Below, piece after piece: positions 36,413 to 49,300 of a DNA stretch of 64,000 bases. The notes below the pieces were generated by a model. The model ran no database searches. It had not been told where the DNA came from and was given only the letters and a program-made list of their open reading frames with translations. The first letter of the stretch is position 1, and every line of letters starts with the position of its first letter. The translations under genes and the position numbers were made by a program. This DNA is from Erpobdella octoculata (Eukaryota; Annelida; Clitellata; Hirudinida; Erpobdellidae). Location: assembly GCA_963978895.1 (NCBI GenBank), contig OZ022247.1, positions 3,658,452-3,722,451 of the forward strand, read 5' to 3'.

Positions 36413-39400
36413 TTATCTGATTTTTGTTGATAGGATTTTATCTTTAGCTTTGTTGAGATCTTCTTCACTAGATCCATAAATCTTAATGAGCTGCCCACAG
36501 TTTCCTTTAAATCAAGGAAAATTATACATAACTTTTATTATCACATCGATAAGACAAATACATCGATCAAGATGTAAATAAATCTTACTTTTCCAGCCAG
36601 ATTCAGGATTGTCAATAAGCTTCTTGAGTTGATCAGAAAATTTCTAGTACGAAAATGGCACAAAATTAAACATTTCATTGAGACAATCAGTGGCAATCTA
36701 ATGTGCCATAAAAACTTGGAACCAGTTGTGTAACAAGCAGGTTTGCGACCAGAAAAACTAAAATATTTGCCTTCTGAACCCTTACTTGCTAACTACATCA
36801 TTTGCAACAGCAAAAATTTACCACAATAATCTTTATGACTTCATCTGCCCCAAAGTGCAATTCCTGCCAGTATGACCATAGCAATGGCAATATTTGATGA
36901 CCCCAACATCTCATATAACTTTTTTTGATGACCGCAAGATCTCGTATAACTTTTTTACTTGCCAGTAAGTAATTCGGCAACTTTAAAGCAAACAATAAAC
37001 AGGGCAACATACCTGAAAAACAATTCCCCCCTTCCCACTTTCAGAAATCGCCACTTTGACATCGACCAAGCTCGTTGGATTTGTTCGTTTCAGAAACTGT
37101 TCGATCGAATTAAAGATCAACAATGCACTAATGTCAGCTGGCATCTTCAGTACTCCACAGCCGATTGGCGGGAATGCAACGGAAGACAGTTTTTTATCGT
37201 GTGCCATTGTAAGACATGTCGTTACCATTTTACACAACACCTGAAGATGTAATACATTTTTTATCTACAACTGTTATTATGTAGTGAAAGATTACTGGTA
37301 GAAATAATAACAGGTAAATATTAAATAAGTTAAAAATTGCATAGAAAACAAGACTCTTAGTTTCAATAATCTACAAATATTTCATAAATTAAGATAAAAT
37401 ACATTTTTTCTCTTTACAGAATCTTTCCCTTCTAGTCAAAATTGGTCTTAAGGTATCAAAGAATTTTTTAAACTTAAAACATATTCAGTTTTTTTATGGT
37501 TTCCATCATTAATATTAATGCTTTCATTCATATTTGTGAGTTACTAGTGATAATTAATAGAATATAATCTGCATACCTTCTTATGCACCTCCTGTATATA
37601 TAGACTAAAATTTATAATATTATGGTCTCTACCATTTGTGAGACTTGTTGGTTTAGTGGTTTACACACCGGCTTGGATATCCGGAGTACCCAGGTTCGAT
37701 ACCAGGTTCGGGCACGTAGTTTCCTTGAGCAAAAAATTAACTGACACTGCTCAAGCCAACTCAGCCTTTCATCCTTCAATGGTCAATAAATGAGTACCAG
37801 TTTAGCGATTGGGGGTAATAGGATTTCGGATACATGTGTGGGTGGCAGGAAACTGTCTGATCTCAAATGCACGAGCCGTTCCCGGCGCCACAACACTAGA
37901 ATGCGCCTAAAATTCTCTTCTACTACTGCTATTAAATTGCACGCAAATCTAACTTTTTTAGCATTATCTGAACTGGCTTCCTCATAGGTTTGTCCAAGCG
38001 AATGAAATACATATTTACATGGAAGTTTGTAGCCACTTGTTTCAATTACTTGACCAAATTCTAATTTGTTTTTTGTGGAGCACTCCTTCTGCATCTCTGG
38101 ACCAGCCTTGGCCAGCAAGCATTTTGATATTTCTCCAGCGTTAAGGTTCAAACTTGCTGAGGTAGAATTGACAATGACATCAACCTTTAAAATAATATAT
38201 TAATATGAATCTCATATATATATATATCAATAAATCAATTTTAATTGATTTTTTTTTAATTTACATATATGTTATACATGAGATATTGGGTTCAACAACA
38301 ACAATAATAATAACATGTTGTCTTAGAGCCCTTATACCTAATTGAATCAGCTATACCTTAAAAATTTAGTTACATCTAAAAATGAATGTTTCAGACATAA
38401 ACTTCAATATTTGGGTCTTCAGACTTAGTTGACAAATGATGCGACCAAACAAAAGTGCCATATCGCAAGGAACCATCCAACCCATGCAAGCGCGGAAAAA
38501 CAAACTTAAATCCATGAAAAAAACCTAAGAAATAACTTATACAGATCAAATCTTAATATACTGCTTGTTCTTCAATTTTTCCTTGTACTAGTGAAATGCT
38601 GGCATTATTAACAATTCCACAGAGACCTGAATCTGAAATATCTGTAAAAAAATATATTAAGACAATTTTATAACCTTATCTTTGCCAATTGTCAGTAACC
38701 TTTTATAATAGAAAAAATTAAAACCCAATGAATGACGATCAATAACAAAATTTGTAGTTATGAGCATGAATAAAGTGGTTGCCAAAATAGAAAATATAAG
38801 ACATAAGTTAACCAACATATAAATGTTACCATTCAGTTACAGAGCATCAAATCAAGGAAGAATATTAATCATGAGATCTCATGATTAACTCACTTCTCGG
38901 TGTTTCGGACTCGCAGATTTCAAATTTCACTCTCAACTTCGGCTCTGCTCCGGACAAGAACATACTGAAGTCTTCAGTCACAGAGAATGGAAGTTCTGCA
39001 ACCTTACACAACACTTGATTAATCATTCTTTTCAAATTATTCTCCACTACATTGATTATTTCAATACTTCCTACAAAGGTTAGACGATAACCAAATCTCA
39101 CTCCAGATTCATTAATTTCTTCAATCATCAATGAATTTTTTCTCTCTGTTGATCGCTTAAAGTCGGCTAACTGGTACGTATTGATAAATTCAAATCTTCC
39201 TAATTCTTTGACTTCTACAAATCTATTGTGAAAATTATTTTGTACATAATCTTCCACACAACCAATCAAGTTCTCTTCAACTGCCCAGACAGCAAGACAC
39301 GGAGTTTGGTGTGTTATTGCATCTTTTTCTATGCAAATCGGGCGATTATTGAACTCTTGCTTCAAATCTTCACAAATCTTATCCAGAGATTCAACAGGTA

Positions 39401-42400
39401 CGGAAATAAATTTGCACTTTAAGTTTCTTAGCCAATCCATTATGTCATTCTATTAATGAAAAATATATATTAATGTAAAATCGCTGTTTTTACAATAGGT
39501 TTTCCCATTGATAGACGTTAAAGGACATCGAATAACTATTATGGACATTATTAATAAACCAGAAGGTATAACTAGCCGTAACAAAGCTTCATTTATTATT
39601 TTCCAATAAAACATCAAAACCATTCTATTGAGCCCGGTATACGATTTGGTAATATCGTAACAATATAATATTAATTTACTCCAAATTAGGATCAACATTC
39701 AATTTTTATCAAATAATTAAGCAATTATAATTTGCATATTATTAACTAAATATAACATTAAAAAACACACAAAATATAGAGCATATATTTTTAAAGTTCT
39801 CAATGGACCACAAAAGTCTGATGTCACACGAGCTTGTCTGGAGACAAACAAGTAATTGAGATCTATCTATAGCCGTACACCTGATTTTTCTTATGCGATT
39901 TATTTAAACGTCTTAATAATTAGAAATTGCTAAGAATATTGTTTTATAATAGTATCTTTTATTTATTGAGCCTAAAATAAAATTTTTAATATATTTAAAA
40001 ATTTTTTCCCATCGCTTTATTAAGTTAATATCAACTTGAAAAAAATTAGCTATAGCCTAATATAAATTTAATGACAAAGATAAAGCTATTTGAAGCCGTA
40101 TCGGCACTGTAAACATTGTTTGATTGTCTCCAGTGTGTATTTTGTGACGTCACGACTTTGGTATTTCCTACCTATTGCGATTTCAATCTCAAAACACACT
40201 GTGTTGACAAAAAACAAAAATCTGCCATCTAAAAACAATTAATAAAATATCAAAAACGATATTAATACCTTAGCAGTTAGTACTTCAATTTTTGGTCCTT
40301 TCAATGTCGGTGGACTCTCAGCTGACTCGTGTTTTGCTTTCATCGTAAGACTTCCAAGATTTAAAACATACCCGCTCTTATAAAGCAAAACTTTTTCATG
40401 AGTTTTCAGACTAATTAATTTCTCTTTCTCTATATTTTGTTCCTCTAAAAAATTAGCAAAAAACAACTAAATTTTTAAAAAAGAAGACTGAAATTTAATT
40501 AGTTTATAAACTAATTAAATTTATTGTAGAAATTAAACTGGTTAAATGTGTTGTGTAAATATTACAAATACAACAAAACAACCAAATGATAAGAATCTGA
40601 TGAAACGTCAAAATAAAAGTTATTTTAATTGATATATTTGGGGCCACTTAATTTGTTTAAATCCAAAATTGAGAACTTTCAAAAATATATGAATTAACAT
40701 AAAATAAGTAGCAAGTGTTACTATAATTAAATCATTAAGAAACTATGGTTACCAATAACAGACAAGATTATTTTAATACTAGAAATAACCCGTCAAAAAT
40801 GACGGATTTTTTAAAATCTCATTATATCTTAGTTTTCGATTGGAGTGCCACCTCTTTTGATCTTCAGGACTGACAGTGTACAATTGCGTAATAACTTTTA
40901 TTACACGCCTGCATGCACTAATTTTATCAACTGCTGACCACTGCGGTCACCTCGTTAGGCGAAATTGCTAACATACATACATACATACATACATATATAC
41001 AGACATCGGAAATTATGTATGTTGATAAAAGATCATATCTCAATAAATTGATTCTTAAGTTCTGCAGCCAAGACATTCCATTTTGTTCCGACATTAAACT
41101 AAAGCGAAAGCATTTAACAAAATAGCCTATAATGACTAGTGGTGCTCAGATTAATATCCTGGCTGAGCATGATCAGAGGTCCGCACAGGGGACCATTTCC
41201 CATCCCCATCCATCCTTGCAAGTATCATCCATCTATCCCAACCAATATCATCCTCATCCATCTATCCCCACCAATATCATCCCCATCCATCCCCCATCAT
41301 CCCGCAGTCTTCATCCCCATCCACAACCATCCATGCAGTCTTTCATACTAATTACTAAGATACTAATTGTTTAAGCAGCACATCAATAAATTCAAGTTAA
41401 GTATAAAATTGATTAATTTTAAACACTTGTTAACTTGCAGATGGATTGAAACCATTTGAAAAGAGTGTAACCAGATCGTGTATTATTTATCAACTAGTGG
41501 TTTTATCCGTCCCAAGGACGGATGTTTTAAAATTACGATGTACTTTGGATACATTTTATAAAAAAAAGTCAACAAAAACAAAATGACATTTGATAACCAT
41601 AAAAATTATTTTGTATATATAAGCAGATTTAATGAAATTTTTTAATGTGTTTAAATTTTCAATTTAATAAAATATTTCATATAAATTCAAAAGATGTGAA
41701 ATTAAAGAGTGCAATAATTAGTTATTAAAGAATTTCCATATACACGACATTTCTTGTGAATTGACGGCCATTGTTGAGAAGTGGTCTTGCTTCTGAGATT
41801 TTTTTAAATCTCATTATATAAAAATTTTTTTCGATTGCAGCGCCACTTCTTTTAATTTCTAGGAATGAAAGTGTATATAGGTACACAATTGCATAATAAC
41901 TTTTATTACACGTCTGCGCGCAATAAATTCTTACGTGCACATCGATATCGTCTATACGTCTAATTACGTAAGCGTGACAGAATCAGTGAGTGAGTGAGTG
42001 ACGTGGGCTACCATGAGTAAGATTTGTTCAGTACCATAACCAGCCCAATAACCTGTTATGAAATAATAATACATTGGACATCACCTACCTACAATAGAAC
42101 TTGAAGAACTCCTCAAGCTGATATTGAGATCACTTTGACTGTCCCTTCTAAAAAATATTCTATTACCCCTTGGTGTATCATGAACTTCTTCAGTTAATAG
42201 AAGGTCTGCATCTAAATTTAAAGCAAATGATCTTAACTGATTTAGCATTAATCACCTGAAGTAAATTTAATTTCGATATACCTTCAAATTTATTACATTT
42301 AATAATTAAACTGGTATTTTCTTGCTCGTGAGGTTGTATCGTTAACTGATTTTGAAATCGGTTATGGAGAGTCTCCACAAATTCATTTCGATCTTCTTCT

Positions 42401-42438
42401 AGTACACCAACTGCTTTTAGAGTTCTCCAATCCGACAT
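36413..42438 (-). CDS. KH-like/macrodomain protein, PARP14-like without catalytic domain
   Basis: Nine exons join in phase (565 aa): 42282-42438, 42089-42211, 40269-40444, 38894-39449, 38562-38641, 37954-38184, 37013-37240, 36589-36643, 36413-36504. The N-terminal 150 residues are unassigned. Exons 3-4 resemble the KH-like repeats of PARP14-type proteins (LIGCVEDYVQNNF, LTFVGSIEIINVVENNL). A macrodomain spans about residues 355-510: VQGKIEEQAVDVIVNSTS, LNLNAGEISKCLLAKAG, YKLPCKYVFHSLGQ, LSSVAFPPIGCGVLKMP. Macrodomains bind or hydrolyse ADP-ribose; in PARP9/14 proteins they act in ADP-ribosylation signalling. The C-terminal 50 residues (GQLIKIYGSSEEDLNKAKDKI) look like another KH-type strand-helix. 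No ART catalytic domain is seen before the stop. An exon missed in intron 7 cannot be excluded, though phases fit without one. Confidence 0.8.
37643..37935 (+). mobile_element. tRNA-derived SINE in macrodomain gene intron
   Basis: An RNA polymerase III promoter is visible: A box TGGTTTAGTGG (37649-37659) and B box GGTTCGATACC (37693-37703). A central part follows (TTCCTTGAGCAAAAAATTAA through CAATAAATGAGTACC), of the kind shared by many animal SINEs. The 3' end lies only about 20 bp from the exon 6 donor. The gene runs in the opposite direction. Confidence 0.72.
40779..41003 (-). mobile_element. Helitron-like element, second family
   Basis: The minus-strand 3' end has the hairpin ATCCGTC-ATTTT-TGACGGG followed by TTATTT and CTAG then T (forward 40779-40805). 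The body shares TTGCGTAATAACTTTTATTA with 41880-41905. The likely 5' end is the GTATGTATG run near 41003, less certain. It lies in an intron of the macrodomain gene. Confidence 0.5.
41190..41345. repeat. C-rich ATCCATCCC tandem repeat
   Basis: A degenerate array of CATCCATCTATCCCCACCAA units with period about 33 bp, within an intron of the macrodomain gene. Open frames here are artefacts. Confidence 0.75.
41494..41935 (-). mobile_element. Helitron-like 3' end, same second family
   Basis: The minus-strand terminus has the hairpin ATCCGTCC-TTGG-GACGGAT, then AAAACCA and CTAG (forward 41494-41520). Region 41795-41935 repeats material from 40810-40925 (AATCTCATTATA, GCGCCACTTCTTTTAATTT, AATAACTTTTATTACACG). 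The 5' boundary is not resolved. Confidence 0.45.
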
Positions 42439-43349
42439 AACGAATCTATTAATTTAAAAAAAGTCTCCTAAAAATCTGCAAAAACCTATCTATAAAAAAA
42501 TCGAGCTACTTTCAATTTTTAGAAAGTGTGGATTTCCCAAAAAAAATCTGGAGTCGTGCTGTTGAATTAAATAATGCAAACAACACTTTACTTAAATTAT
42601 AGTTTTAATAGTTTTTTATTTAAATGTTTATTAGTTTTAACAATTTATTTTACTATTAAATTTTTTTTTATAAAAGTGGGTATAACTAACTCTTATATAT
42701 ATCCATATGTGTCCGACTAATAACCATCTCCGCATCGGAACGCTCTAATTTGATGCCTTGTCTGTATAATATTTTTTTTCTTAAACACTCTTTTGTTAAA
42801 CAATTTTATCTTTTTCAAAGCTCTGCCGAGATTCTCCATCGGACTAACTATCTCTTTACTTTTCAATTTTTATTATAGCTAACACAAATTTTTCAATTAT
42901 ATTATTAAAAACAATAACTGGCATAAATATTTTTAATTTATGACTAAACTGGTTTGAGAGTTCTGTTTATTTCACCAATTCGCCATTGATATTCATGCAT
43001 GTTGAGGTGAGTTGTGAGTGCGCCAAAGCTCAAATTGTCAACAGCAGCAAGAGCGCTTTCGCTACTTGGCATTGGCATTGATGTTCTTTTATAATACAGT
43101 TGAATTGAATTGCAAAGTTTTGTTGTAGCTAGGTATGTGTTTTGAAGTAGCGATTTCTTGTTGACTGGTTCACGAACGTTAACGAAATAAACGTTAATAA
43201 ATAATTTATTAATTTTAGTCAGTGATTATTCAGATTAGAATAATTCAGTTTTATTATTTATAATAATTATTATTGAATTGAGTGACTTGGCTTCACTTCA
43301 CTTGATTTCGGATTTGCCAGAATTTCATCAACCACAAAAAATTGAGAAA
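42439..43349. promoter_or_regulatory. Divergent intergenic region, macrodomain gene/claspin
   Basis: 911 bp between two start codons facing away from each other. It should carry both promoters and 5' UTRs. Repeated TAATTTATTAATTTTA-like AT-rich stretches occur near 43190-43270. No TATA box or CpG-rich core can be singled out. Confidence 0.45.
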
Positions 43350-46300
43350 ATGTCAGATGGAGAAGATGTTCCTGTTACCACCACAGTAGTAGAAAATACA
43401 AACAGCTACGAAGTATCTGATTACTGATATATTAGTTCATATTATTTATTCAGGCTTATTACTTTCAGGGACGTAAATTCAGCATTTTCCAGGGGGGGGG
43501 GCAAAATTTTCCCGCCATTATCTAGCTTACTGTCTCGTTTTTGCCAATGAAACGTCAAAGAAATAACAGATTTTTTTGTAATTTTTCAAAATTTTTGGCA
43601 CAGAAAACAGCTAATCTTTGGACCAACACTGATACACAAATTATTACTCTGCAGTTATTGGTAAATCTAGCATCGAGCTAAGATATAAAATTGTCTCCAA
43701 TACGCATTGAATCATCACGAGGTTAAGTAAAGTTAAAATTAACATATTATATAGTAAACTCTAACTAAAAAAAATTTTAATTTTGGAAATCAAGGGGGGC
43801 GAATTGTCTATACACGCCAGAAGGATTCCAATACGCATTGCATCATCACTAGGTTAAGTAAAGTTAAACTTAAATAAATATATAGTAAACTCTAGGTAAA
43901 AAAATTCAAAATTTGAAAATCAGGGGGGGGGGCAAATGCCCCCCCCCTGCCCCCCAATTTACGTCCCTGATTACTTTACTTATTTAGGTATTAGGTTACT
44001 TTTTTTAGTATTGTTTGTAGGTATTTTAGGTATTTGGTGCCATTATTTAATTACACAACTGATATGTGCAGTATCTATTTAATAGTGCTAAAACTTTTTT
44101 ATCAAGCTTTTTAAAGGTGTGCACTGACTGGCACATTATATCAAGTAGAACTGTCATAAAATTATTACTTATTTTTAAGCAGCGTTTGATGTTTTGCAAG
44201 AAAACATTGTGACAAACACTATTTATTTAATGGTGTTTTAATTTATACGAATAACAACTTAGTTAGAAATTTATTTCATAACTAATTTACTCTTAGGAGA
44301 GGTTTTCACCGAACGAAAATGGAAATTCCTGTGAAGAAAGTGCACTGTTAATGGAAGAAAATATTTCAAGTTTGTTACTCAATCTGAAATTGATTTAATT
44401 TAATTGTGATGAATTGCGTTTTATATTTTTGTGTGAGGTTAATTTATATTTTAATGTATTTTGATAAGGTACAGATCAGGAAGAAACAAATGAGGAATCT
44501 CTAGAGGTTTGATCATTATTTGTTATGTTTAGTGCCCCATCAAAACAGCCCTGACAAAAATGCCACCGAAATAATGTCTCCCTACATGACTGCCACTGAA
44601 AAAAACACCCAACATAGGAACCCAACAAAAGAACCATTTACTTTTTTGCCTTTTACATAATGACTAACTTGAATGTTAGCATTTACATCATTTTGACTTT
44701 TGACAATGCCAAACCTTCTACTTTATAAGTGTTTTTAAGATTTCACAATTGCAGCCTTTTGTCCAGGCTGTTATGTCTGGTACCCTTTTTTCAAAAGCCG
44801 TTATGTCAGCGATCCCTTTGTCCGCTGACATGTTGGTGGGTCCCCATTTGTTTGATTTTTCATCTCATTGTGCACTACAGACCATCAACACTTCATTGCT
44901 TTATCGGTGCACATTTATGCTGAAGACATGCAAAACTACAGTAATTGCAATATTTAACTTATCGTCACTATTTTGAAACTGCAGACAATGTCTATAGGTG
45001 GGTCGGTTGAGATGTCTTTTCCGATTAAAAGTCTCGGAAGTTATTTGGTTCAATACTCAACATTTCTAGTGGTTTTAAGCATCTTTTAATGGATTTAAGT
45101 CACTTTAGATATCATCAAGCAACTTTTATTTTGTTTGTTCTTTAAGTAATGAAAGAATAAATTTTTAATTGTAGGTACCCATAGTGTCACAATTGATTAC
45201 TAACAGTGACATCTTTGATGCAGAGTTGGATTCAGATTCAGAAAGGAAAACTTCAAGCGGTATATTTTTGTTTTTGAATTAAAATTTTTAGTTTATTTTG
45301 TATAAATGTTACAAAAACATATTGAAATGTAAAAAACCTCATTGAAATGTTAAAAAACCTCATTGAAATGTTAAAAACCCCATTAAAATGTTAAAAAACC
45401 TTTTTGAAACGTTAGAGCTTGGACATCGGCAAGCAAGAATCAGCAAAAATGAAGTAGTCGCATGATTGCGAGGTTAAATTATAATTTAGAGCTTTCCTTT
45501 ATAAGCTGTTTCACTGGTTAGCATTTATGACATTTGAGCTTGAAGAACTTTTTAGACTCGTTAGTGGATTTGTGTTGAGTTTTGCTCTTTGCCGAAACGG
45601 CATTATAAGTTGAAAGTGTTTGATATTTACTGAATGCAAATTTCTGCAGAATTTTAATTTAAAAAATCTTAAAACTTAGTAGAATTCTGAAAACTCTCGA
45701 CAAAAATGCTTTCTTTTTGAAAAGTTACGAAAATTGTATTTATAGTGGCTCTTCGTTTCAAAGGAAACTTCAGAGCCAAAATAGTTGGAACTGTTTTAAT
45801 AAATTCAGTGTAGAATGAGTTTTTTTCATGCAGTTAAAATGTTTTTAGTTTTAGTAAGAATTGAGCAGAGCAAATTAGTCAACCATCAATGAAGAACATG
45901 GTAAAACAAAATAGATGGAATTTTATGATTGCAAAATTAAATCATATATTCCTTGAATAAATAATCAAGTATTTTTATTATTTTTACAATATTTTTTTTT
46001 ATATTCAGGCTTGCTTGATGAAGACAGAGAGACTGAAGCATTGAATGAGGATGATGATGATGATGGGGAGGATGACAAAGAAATAAGTAGCGGCTTGAAG
46101 AAAAGACTTGCTAAGGTTTGCAGTTTTTTAGGGTTGAGCTGTTTTTTTTTTTTTTTAAATTCTGAGGTTAAATACATTTGCTGTTTATTTCTTATAGGGA
46201 GCAGCTAAGAAAGGTAAAAGACCAACAAGTGAGAGAAGATCAAACTTTAAAAATACGCAAGATGACCTGATGCAGATTCACAGCGGAACTCAGAAGTTGA

Positions 46301-49300
46301 TACGGGGTATACTTTTTTATATATTCTTTTTGTATTTAGGCGGTATTGCATTGGTGTGCGGTTTATTTATATGAGGTATATTTTTTTATATGAGATACAT
46401 TTTTTTATACATGCAGTATTGATTTTGTATGTAGTTTATTTTTATATGAAGTATATTTTTATTTAGCTATATTTTTTTATATGAGATACATTTTTTTATA
46501 CATGCAGTATTGATTTTGTATGTAGTTTATTTTTATATGAAGTATATTTTTATTTAGCTATATTTTTATATGAGTATATTTTTATATGGGTATATTTTCT
46601 ATATGGGTCATTATGGGTATATTGTTATATGGGTTTATTTTCTTACATGGGTATATTTTCTTACATGGGTATATTTTTTATATGGGTTTATTTGTTATGT
46701 GTGTATAATTTTAATATAGATATCTTTTTATATTGGTAAATTTTTATAGAATTGGCATGTTTTTTATATGAGTATATCTTTATATTTTTATATGGGTTTA
46801 TTTTCTTATATGGGTATATTTATTATATGGGTATGTATTTTGTATATGGGTGTATTTTTTATGGGGGTATATTTTTTATATGGGTGTATTTGTTATTGGG
46901 TACACTTTTATTTGGGTGTATTTGTTATTGGGTACACTTTTATTTGGGTATATTTTTATATGGATATATTTTTACATGGGTATATTTTTTATATGGGTTT
47001 ATTTTTTATTGAGGAATATTTTTATATGGGTATGTTTTTTATATAGATATATTTTTTATATCGGTATGTCTTTTGAGATGGGTATATTTTTTTACAAACT
47101 TTTATTTAGGTTACAATATCTGTTTGTGTGTGTGTGGCTTTCTCTGTACGCAAATCTTGCAAGTAACATTTAACCAGCTTTTTGACCAGCTAGGAAGCTG
47201 AAACTTTCAGCATAACTTTTTATTGGATGACAATACATGATTTAAAAAAAACAACGTAATTTGAACATCTTTCGTATACATACACACATCGAGTGTATTT
47301 AAATCAAAGTTTGTGTTAAAAAAACTCGTTTTTCCTTTACTTGTTGTTCAATGGTCTGAAAATTTGTAAGTTTGTAATCTTGTATTCAATTTTTGAAGAA
47401 TCGAGAGTTCAACTGCCCTACCACAAACCAGAGAAACAAGAGCTGTCTACCTTCCTGGATCGTATAAAAATGAAAAGACAAATGTTTGGTTTATCCTCCG
47501 TTGGAAACACTCCTACTCTTGATTCAACTCCTCCCCCATGGAAAGTCGCTCCCCACCCCATAAACCCCGATCATCAGTCTGTTTCCTCTTCTTCAGCTTT
47601 CTCTTTCCATGCACCTTGTCTGTCTGCCAGATCCGCAGTCGAAGATAATGTTACCAAAAAAAGTTTTTCGATGGGCGACAACGAAGAATCTGTGGAAGGA
47701 CCAGGGGAAGACCTGATGACCAGACTGAAGAGGAGGCTTATAAATGACTTCGAAAAAGAAGAAGAACATAATGGAGTGATTGAAAACGAGGAAGATAATC
47801 TTGTACAGTGTGACTCTTCAGATAGGCAATCACCTTCAGAAAAAGATTTCACTTTGGAGGAGACGATAAAAGACGATCTGTTGTCGAAAGAACTCCCTTC
47901 CGACGGAATTGCATCTGTGCCGATTACTGCCCAGTCAGAAATCATTCAAGAAAATATCACATTGAGCACGGAACGACCGTCAACATCGTTTGAAGAAAAC
48001 ATGCCGTCAACAAGTACTCAGTTAAACGATGATTTGACATTTGATCACAGGGCAGGAAAAGCAACTGCTCTAACAGCTTTGATATATCAGTCTGTTGATT
48101 CTGATATCCTCGCGACTGTTCCGAAGCTGAGAAAAAGTAGTGCTGAAGCTGATGAAATCGTCATTGATGATAACCCTGGAGGATTCTTTGGTAAATTGCA
48201 GAAACAGTTTGTCAGCAAGCCTAAAAAGCCAGCGACTTCTGTTGAGATCAAGTAAGTTTTGTTGAATTATCAAATACTGTAGTACTGTGATTACCTAGTG
48301 ACGTGTATTAAGTTGCAATGGAATGACATTTGTTAGTTTTCGTTGTGTCTTTGTGATAATTGTCAAAATTTTTTGACTATTTCTGCATATTGTTTTTTTG
48401 TTTATTAAACTCATATAATCATGAAAAGAAAAATTATCCTGATTTTTAAAACTTATTATATGAAATTACAAAATAACAATACATAATCTTCTATGTTTCT
48501 TTGCAGTACTGTGGTGAAACTGCAATCGAATGATGAGAAACAATTCAAGATGGAGAAGTTGGTTTACAAAATGGATGACAAGGAGGAGATTAAAAGTTTG
48601 TTTTTTTCATTTCAAAATCAATCATTATTTCATATTTAATGATTTGATTACCTTCACTTCAACTCAACAACGACTATGACGAATATTTATTGCGGTATCA
48701 ATGATAGGATGCATCAGTTGAAGAATAAATAACTTGCTTTAAATATCTCCTATAAATATATTTTTAATAAAAATCTTTGCTGTTGATTTTGTGTTAACTA
48801 TTTCAAACAAAGAATTTTTACTTGTAGCATAAAAATTTTGTTTGGTTATATAAATATATATAAATTGAAGATATTGCAAGGTGTCAAATATTGTTTATAT
48901 ATATATATATAAATAAATATATTAATTAAAGATATTATTGCAAGGTGTCAAATATTGTTTATATATATATATAAATAAATATATTAATTAAAGATATTAT
49001 TGCAAGGTGTCAAATATTGTTTATATATATATATATAAATAAATATATTAATTAAAGATATTATTGCAAGGTGTCAAATATTGTTTATATATATATATAA
49101 ATAAATATATTAATTAAAGATATTATTGCAAGGTGTCAAATATTGTTTATATATATATATAAATAAATATATTAATTAAAGATATTATTGCAAGGTGTCA
49201 AATATTGTTTATATATATATATAAATAAATATATTAATTAAAGATATTATTGCAAGGTGTCAAATATTGTTTATATATATATATAAATAAATATATTAAT

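Noticed and set aside
37643..37715. A functional tRNA gene
   Set aside because: A and B boxes are present but no 7-bp acceptor stem closes, and the sequence continues into a SINE body.
44520..44980. CCATCAAAACAGCCCTGAC and CAGGCTGTTATGTCTGG motifs in claspin intron 3 as a possible TIR element
   Set aside because: The two sides show only loose inverted similarity and no target duplication could be defined.
46752..47173. Hydrophobic Tyr/Phe/Gly-rich ORFs that look like membrane proteins
   Set aside because: They are translations of the GGGTATATTTTT minisatellite in three frames within claspin intron 6.
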